A stretch of 64,000 nucleotides of DNA from JAOBAU01 sp034667465 (GCA_034667465.1 JAXDJV010000024.1:186001-250000); one strand, 5' to 3'; counted from the stretch's first letter, positions 53,780-63,756 are shown. A program made the numbers and translations. The notes: generated from the sequence alone by a model not told the origin.

Positions 53780-54468
53780 AAACGGCGCGCGAAGATCAGC
53801 GCTTCGCGCGCACAGATCAGCACGCACAACAACGCGACGCCGAGCGCGGCGCCGGCGAGCACGTCGGTGAGCCAGTGCACGCCGAGGTAGACGCGTGACC
53901 AGCAGATGAGCGTCACGAGTAACGACGCGGCGATGCAGGCGGCGACTTTCACGCGCGCTCGCTGATCGCCGCGCACCGTCAGGTACGCGAAGACACCGAG
54001 GATGCAGGCGGAGCCGAGCGCGTGTCCGCTCGGGAACGAGTAGCCGTGTGCGCCGACGAGCGCCTGCGTCAACAGCGGACGCGCGCGCGAGTAGTGATCT
54101 TTCAGCAGCACGTCGATGACCCACGTGCAGACGGTTGCGAAGATGATGAAGGCGGCCGTCATCCTGTGACCGCGCCTCCACGAAATGAATGCGGCGATCG
54201 CCGCGGCAATCGAGAGCGAGATCGGACTGCCGAGTTGCGTGATCGCCGTGAAGAACAGATTGCCGGCGGCGGAGCGGTGCGTGACGCACCAGTCGTGCAC
54301 GCTCCGATCGAGATACTGCACCGGCGGCGAACTGCTTTTCAGCTGCGCGGCGAAATCGAACACCGCGTCGGTGAGCGACGCGATGAGCGCGATGCCGGCC
54401 GCCAGGACGACGAGCGCGATGATGAGCGCTCGTCCGTCCGGCGGCCTTTCTGCGGAGCTCCTGCTCAT
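53764..54468 (-). CDS. PAP2-family membrane phosphatase
   Basis: The 234-residue protein has about six membrane helices with the PAP2 motifs facing outward: K-D-H-Y-S-R-A-R-P, S-F-P-S-G-H-A and S-R-V-Y-L-G-V-H-W-L-T-D-V. It resembles undecaprenyl-diphosphate or phosphatidylglycerophosphate phosphatases. ATG 54468 is taken; the preceding TTG also reads in frame. It follows the propeller gene by three bases as last member of the RND operon. Confidence 0.88.
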   Translation of the reverse strand: MSRSSAERPPDGRALIIALVVLAAGIALIASLTDAVFDFAAQLKSSSPPVQYLDRSVHDWCVTHRSAAGNLFFTAITQLGSPISLSIAAAIAAFISWRRGHRMTAAFIIFATVCTWVIDVLLKDHYSRARPLLTQALVGAHGYSFPSGHALGSACILGVFAYLTVRGDQRARVKVAACIAASLLVTLICWSRVYLGVHWLTDVLAGAALGVALLCVLICAREALIFARRFHPRM

Positions 54469-54471
54469 CAA

Positions 54472-55497
54472 CTACGGAGCCACTTCCACGATCTCGAACG
54501 TCCCGGGAAGAATCGTCGGCCGCGGGTGCGGACGCTCCGCCGTTGCTGCCGGCGGCGGGCCGAACTTCGCGGTCGCCAGATAGATGTGATGCGTCTTCTC
54601 GTCCAGCGCCATCGTCCGCGCCCCCTGCTGCGTGGCGACGTTCTCGACGACCGCGAACTGATCGGGCGTCGATTCGCGCACGACGGTCAGCGTCGCGCTT
54701 TGGCCGTTCGAGCTGAAGGCGAGATTCGCTTCGGGATCGAATGCGTTCGCGTCGACGCCTTCGCCGATCGGCACCGTCGTCACGACGCGGCCGGCGTCGG
54801 CGTCGCTGATCGCCATCACCTTGTTGTCGCAGCCGCTGAAGAGCCGGCGATGCACGCGATCGATGGCGAGGCCGGACGGCTCTTCGCACGGTGCGAGCTT
54901 CCAGCGCGTGGCAATCGTCAGCGTCTGTGCATCGATCGCCACGACTTCGCTCGTGTCTTCGATGTTCACGAAGACACGCCCTTTGCCGTCGCTCACCGCG
55001 AACTCCGGCTTGCCGCCGAGATCGATCGTGCCGGCGACGGCGCCGGTCGCGGCGTCGAAGGCGGTCGTGTTCTTCCCGCCCGCGTTGAACGTGAAGACGC
55101 GCGATGAAACGGGATCGAACATGATCGCGTCGGGGCGCTCGCCGGTCGTCTTCAGTTCGCTGAGCGTCGCCAGCGTGTCGAGGTCGAACACCGTCACGCT
55201 CGACGTCCGGCCGGCGCTGATGAAGCCGCGATGCAGCGACGGCGCGAGCGCGATTCCGTGCACGCCGGGGGTGTTCATGATCGCTCCGACGACCGTTCCC
55301 TTGTCGAGATCGACGACGTTGACGCGATCGGAATGCGAGACGAACAGCCGATGCGATGCGCTGTCGACCGTGAGGTAATCCCAGCCGCCTTCACCGCCGA
55401 TCGGAATGTGACGGACGACGTGATAGTGCGACGACGGCGAGTGACTCGCGCATGCGAGCGAGAAAAGCGAGACGGCAAGCAGCAGCTTCTTCTTCAT
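54472..55497 (-). CDS. YncE-like seven-bladed propeller protein
   Basis: The 341-residue exported protein (signal ending SLFSLAC, possibly a lipoprotein) consists of repeated blades ending in motifs such as L-T-V-D-S-A-S-H-R-L-F-V-S-H, V-V-D-L-D-K-G-T-V-V-G and I-D-A-Q-T-L-T-I-A, typical of YncE/SMP-30-related propellers. It may bind a ligand in the periplasm. The start overlaps the RND gene's stop by four bases, so it is part of the efflux operon, which is unusual. Confidence 0.82.
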   Translation of the reverse strand: MKKKLLLAVSLFSLACASHSPSSHYHVVRHIPIGGEGGWDYLTVDSASHRLFVSHSDRVNVVDLDKGTVVGAIMNTPGVHGIALAPSLHRGFISAGRTSSVTVFDLDTLATLSELKTTGERPDAIMFDPVSSRVFTFNAGGKNTTAFDAATGAVAGTIDLGGKPEFAVSDGKGRVFVNIEDTSEVVAIDAQTLTIATRWKLAPCEEPSGLAIDRVHRRLFSGCDNKVMAISDADAGRVVTTVPIGEGVDANAFDPEANLAFSSNGQSATLTVVRESTPDQFAVVENVATQQGARTMALDEKTHHIYLATAKFGPPPAATAERPHPRPTILPGTFEIVEVAP

Positions 55498-58400
55498 GTG
55501 GCGTTCTCCCTGCGAATGAGTGCGTAGACGGTTGGCGTGACGACGAGCGAGAGCATCAAAGCGAATGCGAGTCCGCCGATGACGGCGATGGCGAGCGGTT
55601 GCAGCAGTTCGGCGCCGGAGCCGATCGCCAGTGCGAGCGGCAGCATCCCGAGCATCGCCGCGAGTGACGTCATCAGCACGGGACGGAAACGGCGGTGGCC
55701 GGAACGAACGAGCGCGGTGTGGAGATCGTCGCCCGCGTCGAGATGCTCTTCGACCGTGTCGAGCATCAGGATGCCGTTCTTGGCGACGATGCCGACGATC
55801 ATGATCATCCCCATCAGCGAGACGACGTTCAGCGTCGTACCGGTGATGAGCAGCGCGATCAGCGTGCCGGTCAGCGCGAGCACGGCACCGGTGACGATCG
55901 CGACCGGATGCGCGAACGAACGGAACTCGACGAGGAGCACGAGAAAGACGAGCGCCACGGCGAGCAGCAGCGTGAACGCGAGCTCGCGGAAACTCGACTG
56001 CTGTTCCTCATAGAGCCCGCCGTATTCGAGCGTCATCCCGGCGGGAAGGTGGACGTCTTTCGCGAGCTGCGCGCGAATCGCGCTGATGGCGGTGCCGAGG
56101 TCTGAGCCTTCGAGGCGGGCGGTCACGGCGAGCGACTGGCGGAGACCGTCGCGCATGATCTCGGTCTGGCCGGGATCGTAGTCGATCGATGCAACCTGAT
56201 CGATGCGCGCGAAACCGTTCGTCACCGGTGAGTGGACGCGCAGCGAGCGGAGATGATCGAGACCGCTGCGGTAATCGCCCGGGATCATCACGCGGACGTT
56301 TACGGCGCGGCCGCGCTCGATGATCGTCGACGCCGTCGTGCCGCCGAGCGCTGCCTCGACGGTCGCGGTGACGTCGGCGGCGGTGACGCCGAATGCGGCG
56401 GCGCGCTGCGGATCGACACGGAACGTGATGGCCGGACCGCTGACGACGATGCCGTCGAAAATCTCGACGACACCCTTCACTTTCCCGATCGACGCGGCGA
56501 TCTGTTTCGCGGTGCGCTGCAGCGCGACGGTGTCTTCGCTGTAAAGGCGGATCTCGACCGGCGACGGCGAGCTGGCCAGATCGCCGATCAGATCGCTGAG
56601 GATGCCGATGAACTCGACGCGCAGCGCCGGCTCGGTCGATTCGATCTCCTGGCGCAGCTCGGTCATCACCTCGTCGGGAGGGCGATGCTGCGGTTTCAAC
56701 TTCACGGCGAAGTCGCCGGTGTTCGGCTCGGTGACGCCGGCCAGTCCGAGCTGCGCGCCGGTGCGGCGCGAGAAACTCTCGACGTCGGGCGATGCTTTGA
56801 GCAGCCGCTCGACGTGCATCAGGATCCGATTCGTTTCCGCGAGCGACGCGCCGGGCGGCGCCACGTAATCGAGGATGAATGCTCCTTCGTCGAACGCGGG
56901 GAGAAACTCGCTGCCGAGCATTTTGTAAACGCCGTACGAGACAGCGAGCAGCACGACGATCAGCAGCAGCACGACACGCGAGTGTCGCAGCGCGACTTCG
57001 AGCAAACGCTCGTAGCCGCCGACCGCGCGGCGCATGATCGGGCCGTTCTCTTCGCGATCTTTGTGATCCGTTGCGTGTGCGGCGCCGACGAATCGACGCG
57101 CCAGCACCGGCGTGAAAAAGAGCGCGAGGACGAGTGACGTCAGCAGCGCAACCGCCATCGTCAATGCGAGTGAGCGGAAGAAGACGCCGGTGACGCCGGT
57201 GAGCAGCGAGAGCGGCAGAAAGACGACCACCGGCGTAATCGTCGAGAAGACGATCGGCGCCGTGATCTCGTTCATCGCCAGCTTCACCGCTTCGGTGCGC
57301 GACGCGCCGGCGGCGGCGTGCGCGTAGATGTTTTCGACGACGACGATCGCATCGTCGATGACGAGTCCGATCGCCGCCGCCATCCCGCCGAGCGTCATCA
57401 GATCGAAGCTCAGACCGACGAGCCACATCGCGAGGATCGTGACGAGCAGCGTTACCGGAATGACGACCGTCGCGACGAGCGTCGTCCCCCAGTTGCGCAG
57501 AAATCCGTAGAGGATCAGCACCGACAACACGAGGCCGATCAGGATCGCGTCGCGCACCGAGCCGACGGCGGCGCGGACGAGCAGCGACTGATCGTAGAAC
57601 GGTTTGATCTCGACGTCGCGCGGCAGCTGATTGCGGATCGAATCGAGCTGCAGCTTCACCGCATCGGCGAGCGCGGCGGTGTTGGCGGTCGGCTGCCGCA
57701 GCACGTTCACCAGCACGGCCGGTTTTCCGTCGGCGTTCACGATCGTGTAGCGCGGCTCGAAGCCGGGATCGATCGTGGCGACATCCGACACGAGCACCGG
57801 CACGCCGTTCACCGTGGCGACGACGATGCGCCCGAGGTCGTCGGGAGAGGTGGCCATCCCGCTGACGAGTGCGAGCTCGAGCTGGTGGTTTTCTTCGATG
57901 AGTCCCGGCGACTCGACGACGTTCGTGCTCTTCAGCGCATCGGCGACCTGCGCGACGGTGAGTCCGCGCGCTTCGAGACGCGACGGATCGACGCGTACCT
58001 GGTACTCGCGAATCTCGCCGCCCTGTACCGTCACCGTGGCGACGCCGGGGAGCCGCGCCAGCGGCGGACGAATCGTCAGCTCGGCGAGCGTGCGGAGCGT
58101 ACCGGGATCGCGCTTCGGCGACGTGACGGAGTAACCGATGATCGGGAAGACCGCGAACGTGAGCCGTTCGACGCGCGTGACCGACGCGGTCGGCGGCAGC
58201 GTCGTCGCCATTTGCGACAGCCGCGCCTGGACGATCTGCAGCGTCTGTTCGATGTTGCTGCGCCAGCCGAAGAAGAGATCGATCTCGGTCGCGCCGCGCG
58301 CGGTCGTCGACTTAATGCGGGCGATGCCGGGGATGCCGCTCATCGCTTCTTCCACCGGCTTCGTCACGGTGACGAGCATTTGCGGCGCCGGCACTTCGCC

Positions 58401-58553
58401 GTTCTCGACGACGATGATGATTCGCGGGAAGTCGGTCTGCGGAAAGAGCGACAGCGGCACGCGGGTCGCCGCGAAGACGCCGCCGATCGCGAGCAGCACG
58501 ATGACGACGACGACCGCGCGCCACTGCGTTTCGACCAGCCGCGCAACGTTCAT
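55494..58553 (-). CDS. RND-family efflux transporter
   Basis: A 1019-residue inner-membrane pump with 12 helices and two large periplasmic loops. TM4 carries GGMAAAIGLVIDDAIVVVEN with the proton-relay Asp pair, and related sequence NGILMLDTVEEHLDAG follows in the second half. The N-terminus FPQTDFPRIIIVVENGEVPA and SGIPGIARIKSTT are typical of the HAE/HME superfamily. The Asp pair without extra Glu points to organic substrates more than metals, but this is uncertain. It overlaps the adaptor gene by one base (TGATG). Substrate unknown. Confidence 0.92.
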   Translation of the reverse strand: MNVARLVETQWRAVVVVIVLLAIGGVFAATRVPLSLFPQTDFPRIIIVVENGEVPAPQMLVTVTKPVEEAMSGIPGIARIKSTTARGATEIDLFFGWRSNIEQTLQIVQARLSQMATTLPPTASVTRVERLTFAVFPIIGYSVTSPKRDPGTLRTLAELTIRPPLARLPGVATVTVQGGEIREYQVRVDPSRLEARGLTVAQVADALKSTNVVESPGLIEENHQLELALVSGMATSPDDLGRIVVATVNGVPVLVSDVATIDPGFEPRYTIVNADGKPAVLVNVLRQPTANTAALADAVKLQLDSIRNQLPRDVEIKPFYDQSLLVRAAVGSVRDAILIGLVLSVLILYGFLRNWGTTLVATVVIPVTLLVTILAMWLVGLSFDLMTLGGMAAAIGLVIDDAIVVVENIYAHAAAGASRTEAVKLAMNEITAPIVFSTITPVVVFLPLSLLTGVTGVFFRSLALTMAVALLTSLVLALFFTPVLARRFVGAAHATDHKDREENGPIMRRAVGGYERLLEVALRHSRVVLLLIVVLLAVSYGVYKMLGSEFLPAFDEGAFILDYVAPPGASLAETNRILMHVERLLKASPDVESFSRRTGAQLGLAGVTEPNTGDFAVKLKPQHRPPDEVMTELRQEIESTEPALRVEFIGILSDLIGDLASSPSPVEIRLYSEDTVALQRTAKQIAASIGKVKGVVEIFDGIVVSGPAITFRVDPQRAAAFGVTAADVTATVEAALGGTTASTIIERGRAVNVRVMIPGDYRSGLDHLRSLRVHSPVTNGFARIDQVASIDYDPGQTEIMRDGLRQSLAVTARLEGSDLGTAISAIRAQLAKDVHLPAGMTLEYGGLYEEQQSSFRELAFTLLLAVALVFLVLLVEFRSFAHPVAIVTGAVLALTGTLIALLITGTTLNVVSLMGMIMIVGIVAKNGILMLDTVEEHLDAGDDLHTALVRSGHRRFRPVLMTSLAAMLGMLPLALAIGSGAELLQPLAIAVIGGLAFALMLSLVVTPTVYALIRRENAT

Positions 58554-59899
58554 CAGTCGGCTGCTCCGGTATTCGCTTTCGGCGACGGCTCGGCACCCGG
58601 GAGCGCGACCTTCGTGCCATCAGGCAGGCCGTAGTTCCCTTCCGTCACGACCGTCTCGCCGCCTTTCAATCCCGACAGCACCTGCGTCCTGCCGCCGCTG
58701 CGGATGCCGGTCGTGACGTGCACTTCGTGCGCGATCGACTTCTCGTCGACGACCATCACGGTGCCGGCGTTGCCGTTCGTCGCATCGAGCGTCACCGCCG
58801 ACGACGGGATGACGATCGCGTCGTTCATCGCCTGCGCCTGGATGACGACGCGCGCCACGCCGTTCGGACGCAGCCGTCCCGCGGGATTCGGCACGACCAC
58901 CCAGACTTCGACGCTGCGGCTCTGCGCATCGGCGCCGCGGCCGACGAGCGATATCGAGCCGATGACGGTTTCGTTCGGACGATCGTCCGGCACGATCTGC
59001 ACGCGATCGCCGGCCTTCAGCGTCGCGGCGACCGTTTCGGACACTTCCGCTTTCGCGATGAGCGTCGACGAATCGGCGACGGTGAGCATCTTCGTGCCGG
59101 GAGTCGCGAAGTCGCCCTGATGCTGGAACTGTTCGATGACGACGCCGTTGAACGGCGCGCGAATCGTCGTGTATCCGAGCTGTGCGTCGAGATTGGCGAG
59201 CCGCTCCCGCGCCTGCCTCGCTTTCGCGCCGGCGACCGTGACGTCACCGGGATTCGTCACGCCTTTGTGCAGCGACGACGACGATTCCGCCAGGCGCAAA
59301 TCATCTTCAGCCTGCGTCACCGCGAGCTGCGATGCTTCGAGCTCTTTCTTCGAAATGCCGCCCTGGTCGAACAGCGCCTTCCGCCGTTCGTAGGTTTTCT
59401 GCGCGTTGTCGAGCGCCGCGCGCGCGTCGCGAACGGCTTTCGTGTCCTGCGCATTCGTCAGCGGCACCGCGCCGTTCACGGTCGAATGCGCGGTGGCGTC
59501 GGCTTCCTGCACGGCGGCCGCCGCTTCCCCACGTTGCGCGGCGAGGTCGCGCGCTTCGAGCACGGCCAGTACGTCGCCGGCATGAACGACGCGATTGACG
59601 AGCAGCGGCATCTGCGCGATCTGCGCGGAGATCTTCGGCGTAACGTCGGCCAGTTGGCGCGGCGTCAGCGTCGCGACGGTCGTCAGCTCGTTCGCGATCG
59701 GGCCGCGCTCCGCTTTCGCCACCTGCACGCTGACGACGACGTCCGCCGCCGCTTCGCCGCTCGCGCTCGAATGGCAGCCACGCCAGATGACGACAATGAG
59801 CAGCAACAGAATGATCGTCGCCGCGATGATCGCACCGCGTCCGCGCCACCATGGACGCCGCGTTTCCGCTGTCGTTTCCAAATCGCGCAAAACCGTCAT
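58553..59899 (-). CDS. RND periplasmic adaptor (membrane fusion protein)
   Basis: A 448-residue protein with one N-terminal membrane helix (about 23-43), a lipoyl-like half (VVSVQVAKAERGPIANELTT, V-V-H-A-G-D-V-L-A-V-L-E), an alpha hairpin (about 115-240), a second lipoyl half (TIRAPFNGVVIEQFQHQGDF) and beta-barrel parts. It bridges the pump and the TolC-type channel across the periplasm. Genes on both sides overlap it by a few bases. Confidence 0.92.
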   Translation of the reverse strand: MTVLRDLETTAETRRPWWRGRGAIIAATIILLLLIVVIWRGCHSSASGEAAADVVVSVQVAKAERGPIANELTTVATLTPRQLADVTPKISAQIAQMPLLVNRVVHAGDVLAVLEARDLAAQRGEAAAAVQEADATAHSTVNGAVPLTNAQDTKAVRDARAALDNAQKTYERRKALFDQGGISKKELEASQLAVTQAEDDLRLAESSSSLHKGVTNPGDVTVAGAKARQARERLANLDAQLGYTTIRAPFNGVVIEQFQHQGDFATPGTKMLTVADSSTLIAKAEVSETVAATLKAGDRVQIVPDDRPNETVIGSISLVGRGADAQSRSVEVWVVVPNPAGRLRPNGVARVVIQAQAMNDAIVIPSSAVTLDATNGNAGTVMVVDEKSIAHEVHVTTGIRSGGRTQVLSGLKGGETVVTEGNYGLPDGTKVALPGAEPSPKANTGAAD

Positions 59900-61197
59900 T
59901 CGCCTGCTGCCTCCTTCAAATGCGCGCGCGCAACCTGGAAATCAAACAGCGCCTGCTGCAGCGCGAGCCGCTGCTGGGCGAGCATCGTCTGCGCGTCGGT
60001 CGCTTCGCTGATCGGACCTTCGCCGGCGCGGTAACGCGCGACCGAGATCGTCACGTTGCGCTCGGCGTCGGCGAGGGCGGCGCGGGCGTTGTCGACGCGC
60101 TGCGCCGCGGTCGTCGCTTCCTGCCGCGCCACCGCGAACTGCAGATAGAAATCGCGCATCGCCAGCTCGCGCTGCAGTTGTGCGCCGCGCAGCCGCAACT
60201 GCGCCTGGCGCAAACGGCTTTGCGTCGCTCCCCAGTCGAAGAGCGGAATGTCGATGTTCGCGGTGGCGAGCGTGCCGGTGTGCGCTTTCAACTCCTCGCG
60301 CGACAGCGAGCTCGTGTCGAATCCGCGATCGACCGAGTACGTGATCGACGGCAGATACGAAGTGCGCGCGCCGGTGACGTCGGCGCTCGCGGCGCGCAGC
60401 TGCGCGGAGAGTTGCGTCACGTCCGGGCGTTTCGCGACGCCGGCGCTGGTGAGCCCTTCGAGCTCGCGTACGTCAGCAGTCTGCGGCAGCGGCTCAATCG
60501 ACGGCGTCGCGGTCAGCGGTTCGCCGAGCAGCGTCGCGAGCGATGCGTTGGCGACGACTTCCGCTTCGAGCGACTGCGCCAGCTCATCACGCCGCGCGGC
60601 GGTCTGCAGCCGCGCGCGAAGCAGATCGACTTCAGGCACTTCGCCGGCGCGGAAGTTGAGCTCCGTGTTGTGCTCGAATTCGAGCGCCGCCTGGAAGCTG
60701 ACTTCCGCCGCGCTCCGCTTCGCCGTCGCCAGCGCGGCGCCGTAATACGCCTCCGCGACTCCGCGCACGAGCGCGCGCCGCGCCACCTCCGTTCCGGCGC
60801 GCGCCGCTTCGAGCAGCGCGCGCTGGCGGCGAATGGCAGTGACGATGCCGAGGTTGAATTCGCCGGTGACGCCGAGCAGGTTTTGATATTCGTGGATCCC
60901 GTTTGCGCCGATGAAACTGGCGACGCCGGGATCGTGACGCGATTCCGAGTTGTACGTCGCGGTGAACGAATCGCGGAAGCGTGGCAGGAGCGCGGCGCGC
61001 GCCTGCTTCAAATCCTCTTCCGCGATCGCTTCATCGAGCTGTGCGTGGCGCAGCACGGAGAGCTGCTGCAACGCGCCCGAGGTCGCGGCGGAAAGCGAGA
61101 GCGGCGGCGGCGCCGTTGCGTCCGCGGGCTGCTGCGCGAGAAGAGCGCCGCCCGACATCAGCACTGCTGCACCAACCGCCGCTGCGATACATCTCAA
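59896..61197 (-). CDS. TolC-family outer-membrane channel protein
   Basis: The 433-residue protein has a signal peptide and two repeats of the outer-membrane efflux domain with long heptad helices (Q-L-S-V-L-R-H-A-Q-L-D-E-A-I-A-E-E-D-L-K-Q-A and R-L-R-Q-A-Q-L-R-L-R-G-A-Q-L-Q-R-E). It forms the exit duct of the RND pump. ATGA-type overlaps connect it with PepSY (upstream) and the adaptor (downstream). Confidence 0.9.
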   Translation of the reverse strand: MRCIAAAVGAAVLMSGGALLAQQPADATAPPPLSLSAATSGALQQLSVLRHAQLDEAIAEEDLKQARAALLPRFRDSFTATYNSESRHDPGVASFIGANGIHEYQNLLGVTGEFNLGIVTAIRRQRALLEAARAGTEVARRALVRGVAEAYYGAALATAKRSAAEVSFQAALEFEHNTELNFRAGEVPEVDLLRARLQTAARRDELAQSLEAEVVANASLATLLGEPLTATPSIEPLPQTADVRELEGLTSAGVAKRPDVTQLSAQLRAASADVTGARTSYLPSITYSVDRGFDTSSLSREELKAHTGTLATANIDIPLFDWGATQSRLRQAQLRLRGAQLQRELAMRDFYLQFAVARQEATTAAQRVDNARAALADAERNVTISVARYRAGEGPISEATDAQTMLAQQRLALQQALFDFQVARAHLKEAAGE

Positions 61198-61550
61198 TGC
61201 TTCTTCGCCGCCTTCTCTTTCGCTTCCTGCTTCTTCTCGGCCGCTTCCTTCGCTTTGTTCTCGTGCTCGACCGAAACGATCTTCCCGTCGATGGCGCTCA
61301 CGGCGACTTCGGTGATCGTCCCCTTCGGATTGCGAATGTCGAACGAGTAGATCAGCTTCCCGTGCTCGCGCTCGAGCTCTTCGCTTTCGATTTTGCCTTT
61401 CGGCTCTTTCGTCATTGCGGTCTTGCGCGCATCGGCCATCGAGATTTTTGCTTCCTTCTGCAGATCCTCTTTCGCCGGCGGCGCCGCTGCGAACGCGCTC
61501 ATTCCGACGATCATGATCAGGCCCACTGCTGCTGCAAATGATTTCTTCAT
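61194..61550 (-). CDS. PepSY-domain periplasmic protein
   Basis: The 118-residue protein has a signal peptide (to M-S-A-F-A-A-A) and one PepSY domain: I-S-M-A-D-A-R-K-T-A-M, G-K-I-E-S-E-E-L-E-R-E-H-G-K-L-I-Y-S-F-D-I, ending in a Lys/Glu-rich tail (K-E-A-A-E-K-K-Q-E-A). GGAGG lies 7 bases before ATG 61550. PepSY proteins often sit beside two-component systems, and here an OmpR-type pair is divergent, 72 bases away. It heads the efflux operon. Confidence 0.87.
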   Translation of the reverse strand: MKKSFAAAVGLIMIVGMSAFAAAPPAKEDLQKEAKISMADARKTAMTKEPKGKIESEELEREHGKLIYSFDIRNPKGTITEVAVSAIDGKIVSVEHENKAKEAAEKKQEAKEKAAKKH

Positions 61551-61622
61551 CGTGATCCTCCGCTGCAGATGGTGGACCGCCGTCGATGAACGGACGATGA
61601 AATCGGCGTACGCTTTCACGCG

Positions 61623-62312
61623 ATGCGAATTCTCCTCGTCGAGGATGATGAAGACGTCGCGCGGTTCGTTCGGCGCGGACTGAGCGAGCAGGCGTACGCG
61701 GTGGACGTCGCCACGAATGGCGAGTCGGCGCTCGAGCTGAGCGAGCTGACGACGTACGACGCGATCGTGCTCGACCGAATGATCCCGGCGCCGGACGGCG
61801 TGGAAGTCTGCCGCGCCATTCGCAGTGCGGGCTCGACCGTGCCGATTCTGATGCTCACCGCGCGCGGCAGCGTCGACGACAGGATCGCCGGACTCGACGC
61901 CGGCGCCGACGACTACCTCGCCAAACCGTTCGACTTCGGCGAGCTGCTGGCGCGACTGCGCGCGCTCCTTCGCCGCGGCGGCGCGACCATCGACGCACTG
62001 CTGCGCGTCGGGACGCTCGAGATCGACACCCGCTCGCACGGCGTCACCATCGACGAACGGCCGCTGGTGCTGACGACGAAGGAGTACGCGGTGCTCGAGT
62101 ATCTCGCGCGCAACGCCGGACGGATCGTCGGACGCGAAGAGCTTGCCGAGCACGTCTGGAACGAAACGTTCGATCCGTTTACGAACGTGATCGAGGTCTA
62201 CATCAACCGGTTGCGGCGTCACATCGAAAAGGTGTCGGAGAAGAAGGTGATTCGCACCGTGCGCGGAGCCGGCTACATGCTGACGATCGACGAAGAACCG
62301 GCCCACGAATGA
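61623..62312 (+). CDS. OmpR/PhoB-family response regulator
   Basis: The 229-residue protein has a receiver (E7-D8-D9, phosphoacceptor D51 in IVLDRMIPAPDG, T79, K101 in LAKPFDF) and a winged helix (about 130-225: LVLTTKEYAVLEYLARN, V-W-N-E-T-F-D-P-F-T-N-V-I-E-V-Y-I-N-R-L-R-R, VIRTVRGAGYML). It should bind DNA as a phosphorylated dimer and is placed to control the divergent PepSY-efflux operon. Its stop overlaps the kinase start (ATGA). Confidence 0.92.
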   Translation: MRILLVEDDEDVARFVRRGLSEQAYAVDVATNGESALELSELTTYDAIVLDRMIPAPDGVEVCRAIRSAGSTVPILMLTARGSVDDRIAGLDAGADDYLAKPFDFGELLARLRALLRRGGATIDALLRVGTLEIDTRSHGVTIDERPLVLTTKEYAVLEYLARNAGRIVGREELAEHVWNETFDPFTNVIEVYINRLRRHIEKVSEKKVIRTVRGAGYMLTIDEEPAHE

Positions 62313-63730
62313 CGATGTTCGAATCGGTCCGCGCGCGGCTCACGCTCTGGTACACGGCGATCCTCGCGCTCGTGCTGATCACCTTCAGCGGCATCAGTTA
62401 CGTGCTGCTGAGCCGCGCCATTCACGCCGCCACCGATGCGACGGTCGGCGAGACCGCGCGGCAGTTCGCGACGAACTTCGCCTCCGATCCGGCCGACCTG
62501 GCCGGCGCCGCGTCGATCCTTCGTCACTATCCCGACGCCGGCGGCGAAGTGCTGCTCTGCGCACCATCCGGCGCGATCGTCGCCGCCTCTCCTTCGCGCG
62601 TCGGCACTTCCGAACGCGGCGCGATCGTCGCGCTCATTCGTCGCGGCGCGAACGGAATGCACACCGTGCCCGGCGGACCGGAAGGCGACGGCGTGCGTGT
62701 CGCGATTGTTCCGATCGCGCCGAACGGAACGCGGTACGTCGTCGCCGTCGCGCACGATCTCGACGAACAGGCCGACCGTCTGGAAGCGGCCGCGCGCGCC
62801 GTCTTCTTCGGCATTCCGGCCGCGCTGCTCATCGCCGCCGCCGGCGGCTATCTCCTCGCGCGAAAGAGTCTCGCGCCGGTCACGGCGATGAGCGTGAAGG
62901 CGCGGCAGATGGGCGCGGAGACGCTCGGCGAACGGATCGAAGTCGGCGATGCACGCGATGAGCTGGCGTTCCTCGCGACGACGCTGAACGATCTGCTCGA
63001 GCGTTTGCAGCGTGCATTCGAGTCGCAGCGCCGCTTCATGGCCGACGCCTCACACGAGTTGCGAACCCCGATCTCAGTCATCCTCGGCGAAGCGGACGTC
63101 GTGCTCGCTCGCGATGACCGCACGGCAGCGGAGTATCGCGAGAGCATCGAGATCATGCGCGTCGCCTCGCGGCGGCTGACGCGCATCGTCGAAAATCTTT
63201 TTCTGATCGCGCGCACCGACGCGGGCAGCTATCCGATGACGAAGAGCCGCTTCTATCTCGATGAAGCGATCGCCGGCTGCGTGCGCACGCTGCGAAGCAT
63301 CGCCGCCGCGAAACGGATCGACGTGACGTGCGACGTCCCGCCCGATTCGGTGATCGTCGCCGATGATGAGCTGCTGCAGCGGCTGCTGCTGAATCTGATC
63401 GACAACGCGCTGAAGTTCACGCCGGAAGGGGGACGTGTTGCGGTGAAGGTCGAGGCGAAGCCGGACTTGTACGAGATCCGTGTGAGCGACAGCGGCCCCG
63501 GAATCGCGGCGGACGATCTGCCGCGAATCTTCGAGCGTTTCTTCCGCGGCGATCGCGCGCGCGGCGCAACCACCGGCGCCGGACTCGGTCTCCCGATCGC
63601 GCGCTGGATCGCGGAGTCGCACGGCGGATCGCTGGAGGTGGAACGATCGGGCGCGGACGGGACGACGTTCGTAGCCGTCATCCTGAGCGAAGCGAAGGAT
63701 CTCAAAATGCGGGACAGCAGCGCATCCTGA
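62309..63730 (+). CDS. Membrane sensor histidine kinase, partner of the OmpR regulator
   Basis: The 473-residue inner-membrane kinase has two membrane helices (about 13-35 and 167-190) around a periplasmic sensor, then HAMP, HisKA (ADASHELRTPISVILGEADV) and HATPase (NLIDNALKFTPEGG, DSGPGIA, GAGLGLPIA). The ORF runs into the left arm of an inverted repeat: its C-terminus V-A-V-I-L-S-E-A-K-D-L is translated from the repeat, so the original stop was probably displaced. The start ATG overlaps the regulator's stop. Confidence 0.92.
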   Translation: MTMFESVRARLTLWYTAILALVLITFSGISYVLLSRAIHAATDATVGETARQFATNFASDPADLAGAASILRHYPDAGGEVLLCAPSGAIVAASPSRVGTSERGAIVALIRRGANGMHTVPGGPEGDGVRVAIVPIAPNGTRYVVAVAHDLDEQADRLEAAARAVFFGIPAALLIAAAGGYLLARKSLAPVTAMSVKARQMGAETLGERIEVGDARDELAFLATTLNDLLERLQRAFESQRRFMADASHELRTPISVILGEADVVLARDDRTAAEYRESIEIMRVASRRLTRIVENLFLIARTDAGSYPMTKSRFYLDEAIAGCVRTLRSIAAAKRIDVTCDVPPDSVIVADDELLQRLLLNLIDNALKFTPEGGRVAVKVEAKPDLYEIRVSDSGPGIAADDLPRIFERFFRGDRARGATTGAGLGLPIARWIAESHGGSLEVERSGADGTTFVAVILSEAKDLKMRDSSAS

Positions 63731-63756
63731 GATCCTTCGCTTCGCTCAGGATGACG
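63676..63756. repeat. Long inverted repeat, CCTGAGCG family, copy 2
   Basis: Perfect 29-bp arms (63676-63704 and 63728-63756, beginning CGTCATCCTGAGCGAAGCG) around a 23-base loop. It overlaps the kinase C-terminus, supplying the tail VILSEAKDL, and can serve as its terminator. Related to the repeat at 23355-23453. Confidence 0.85.
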
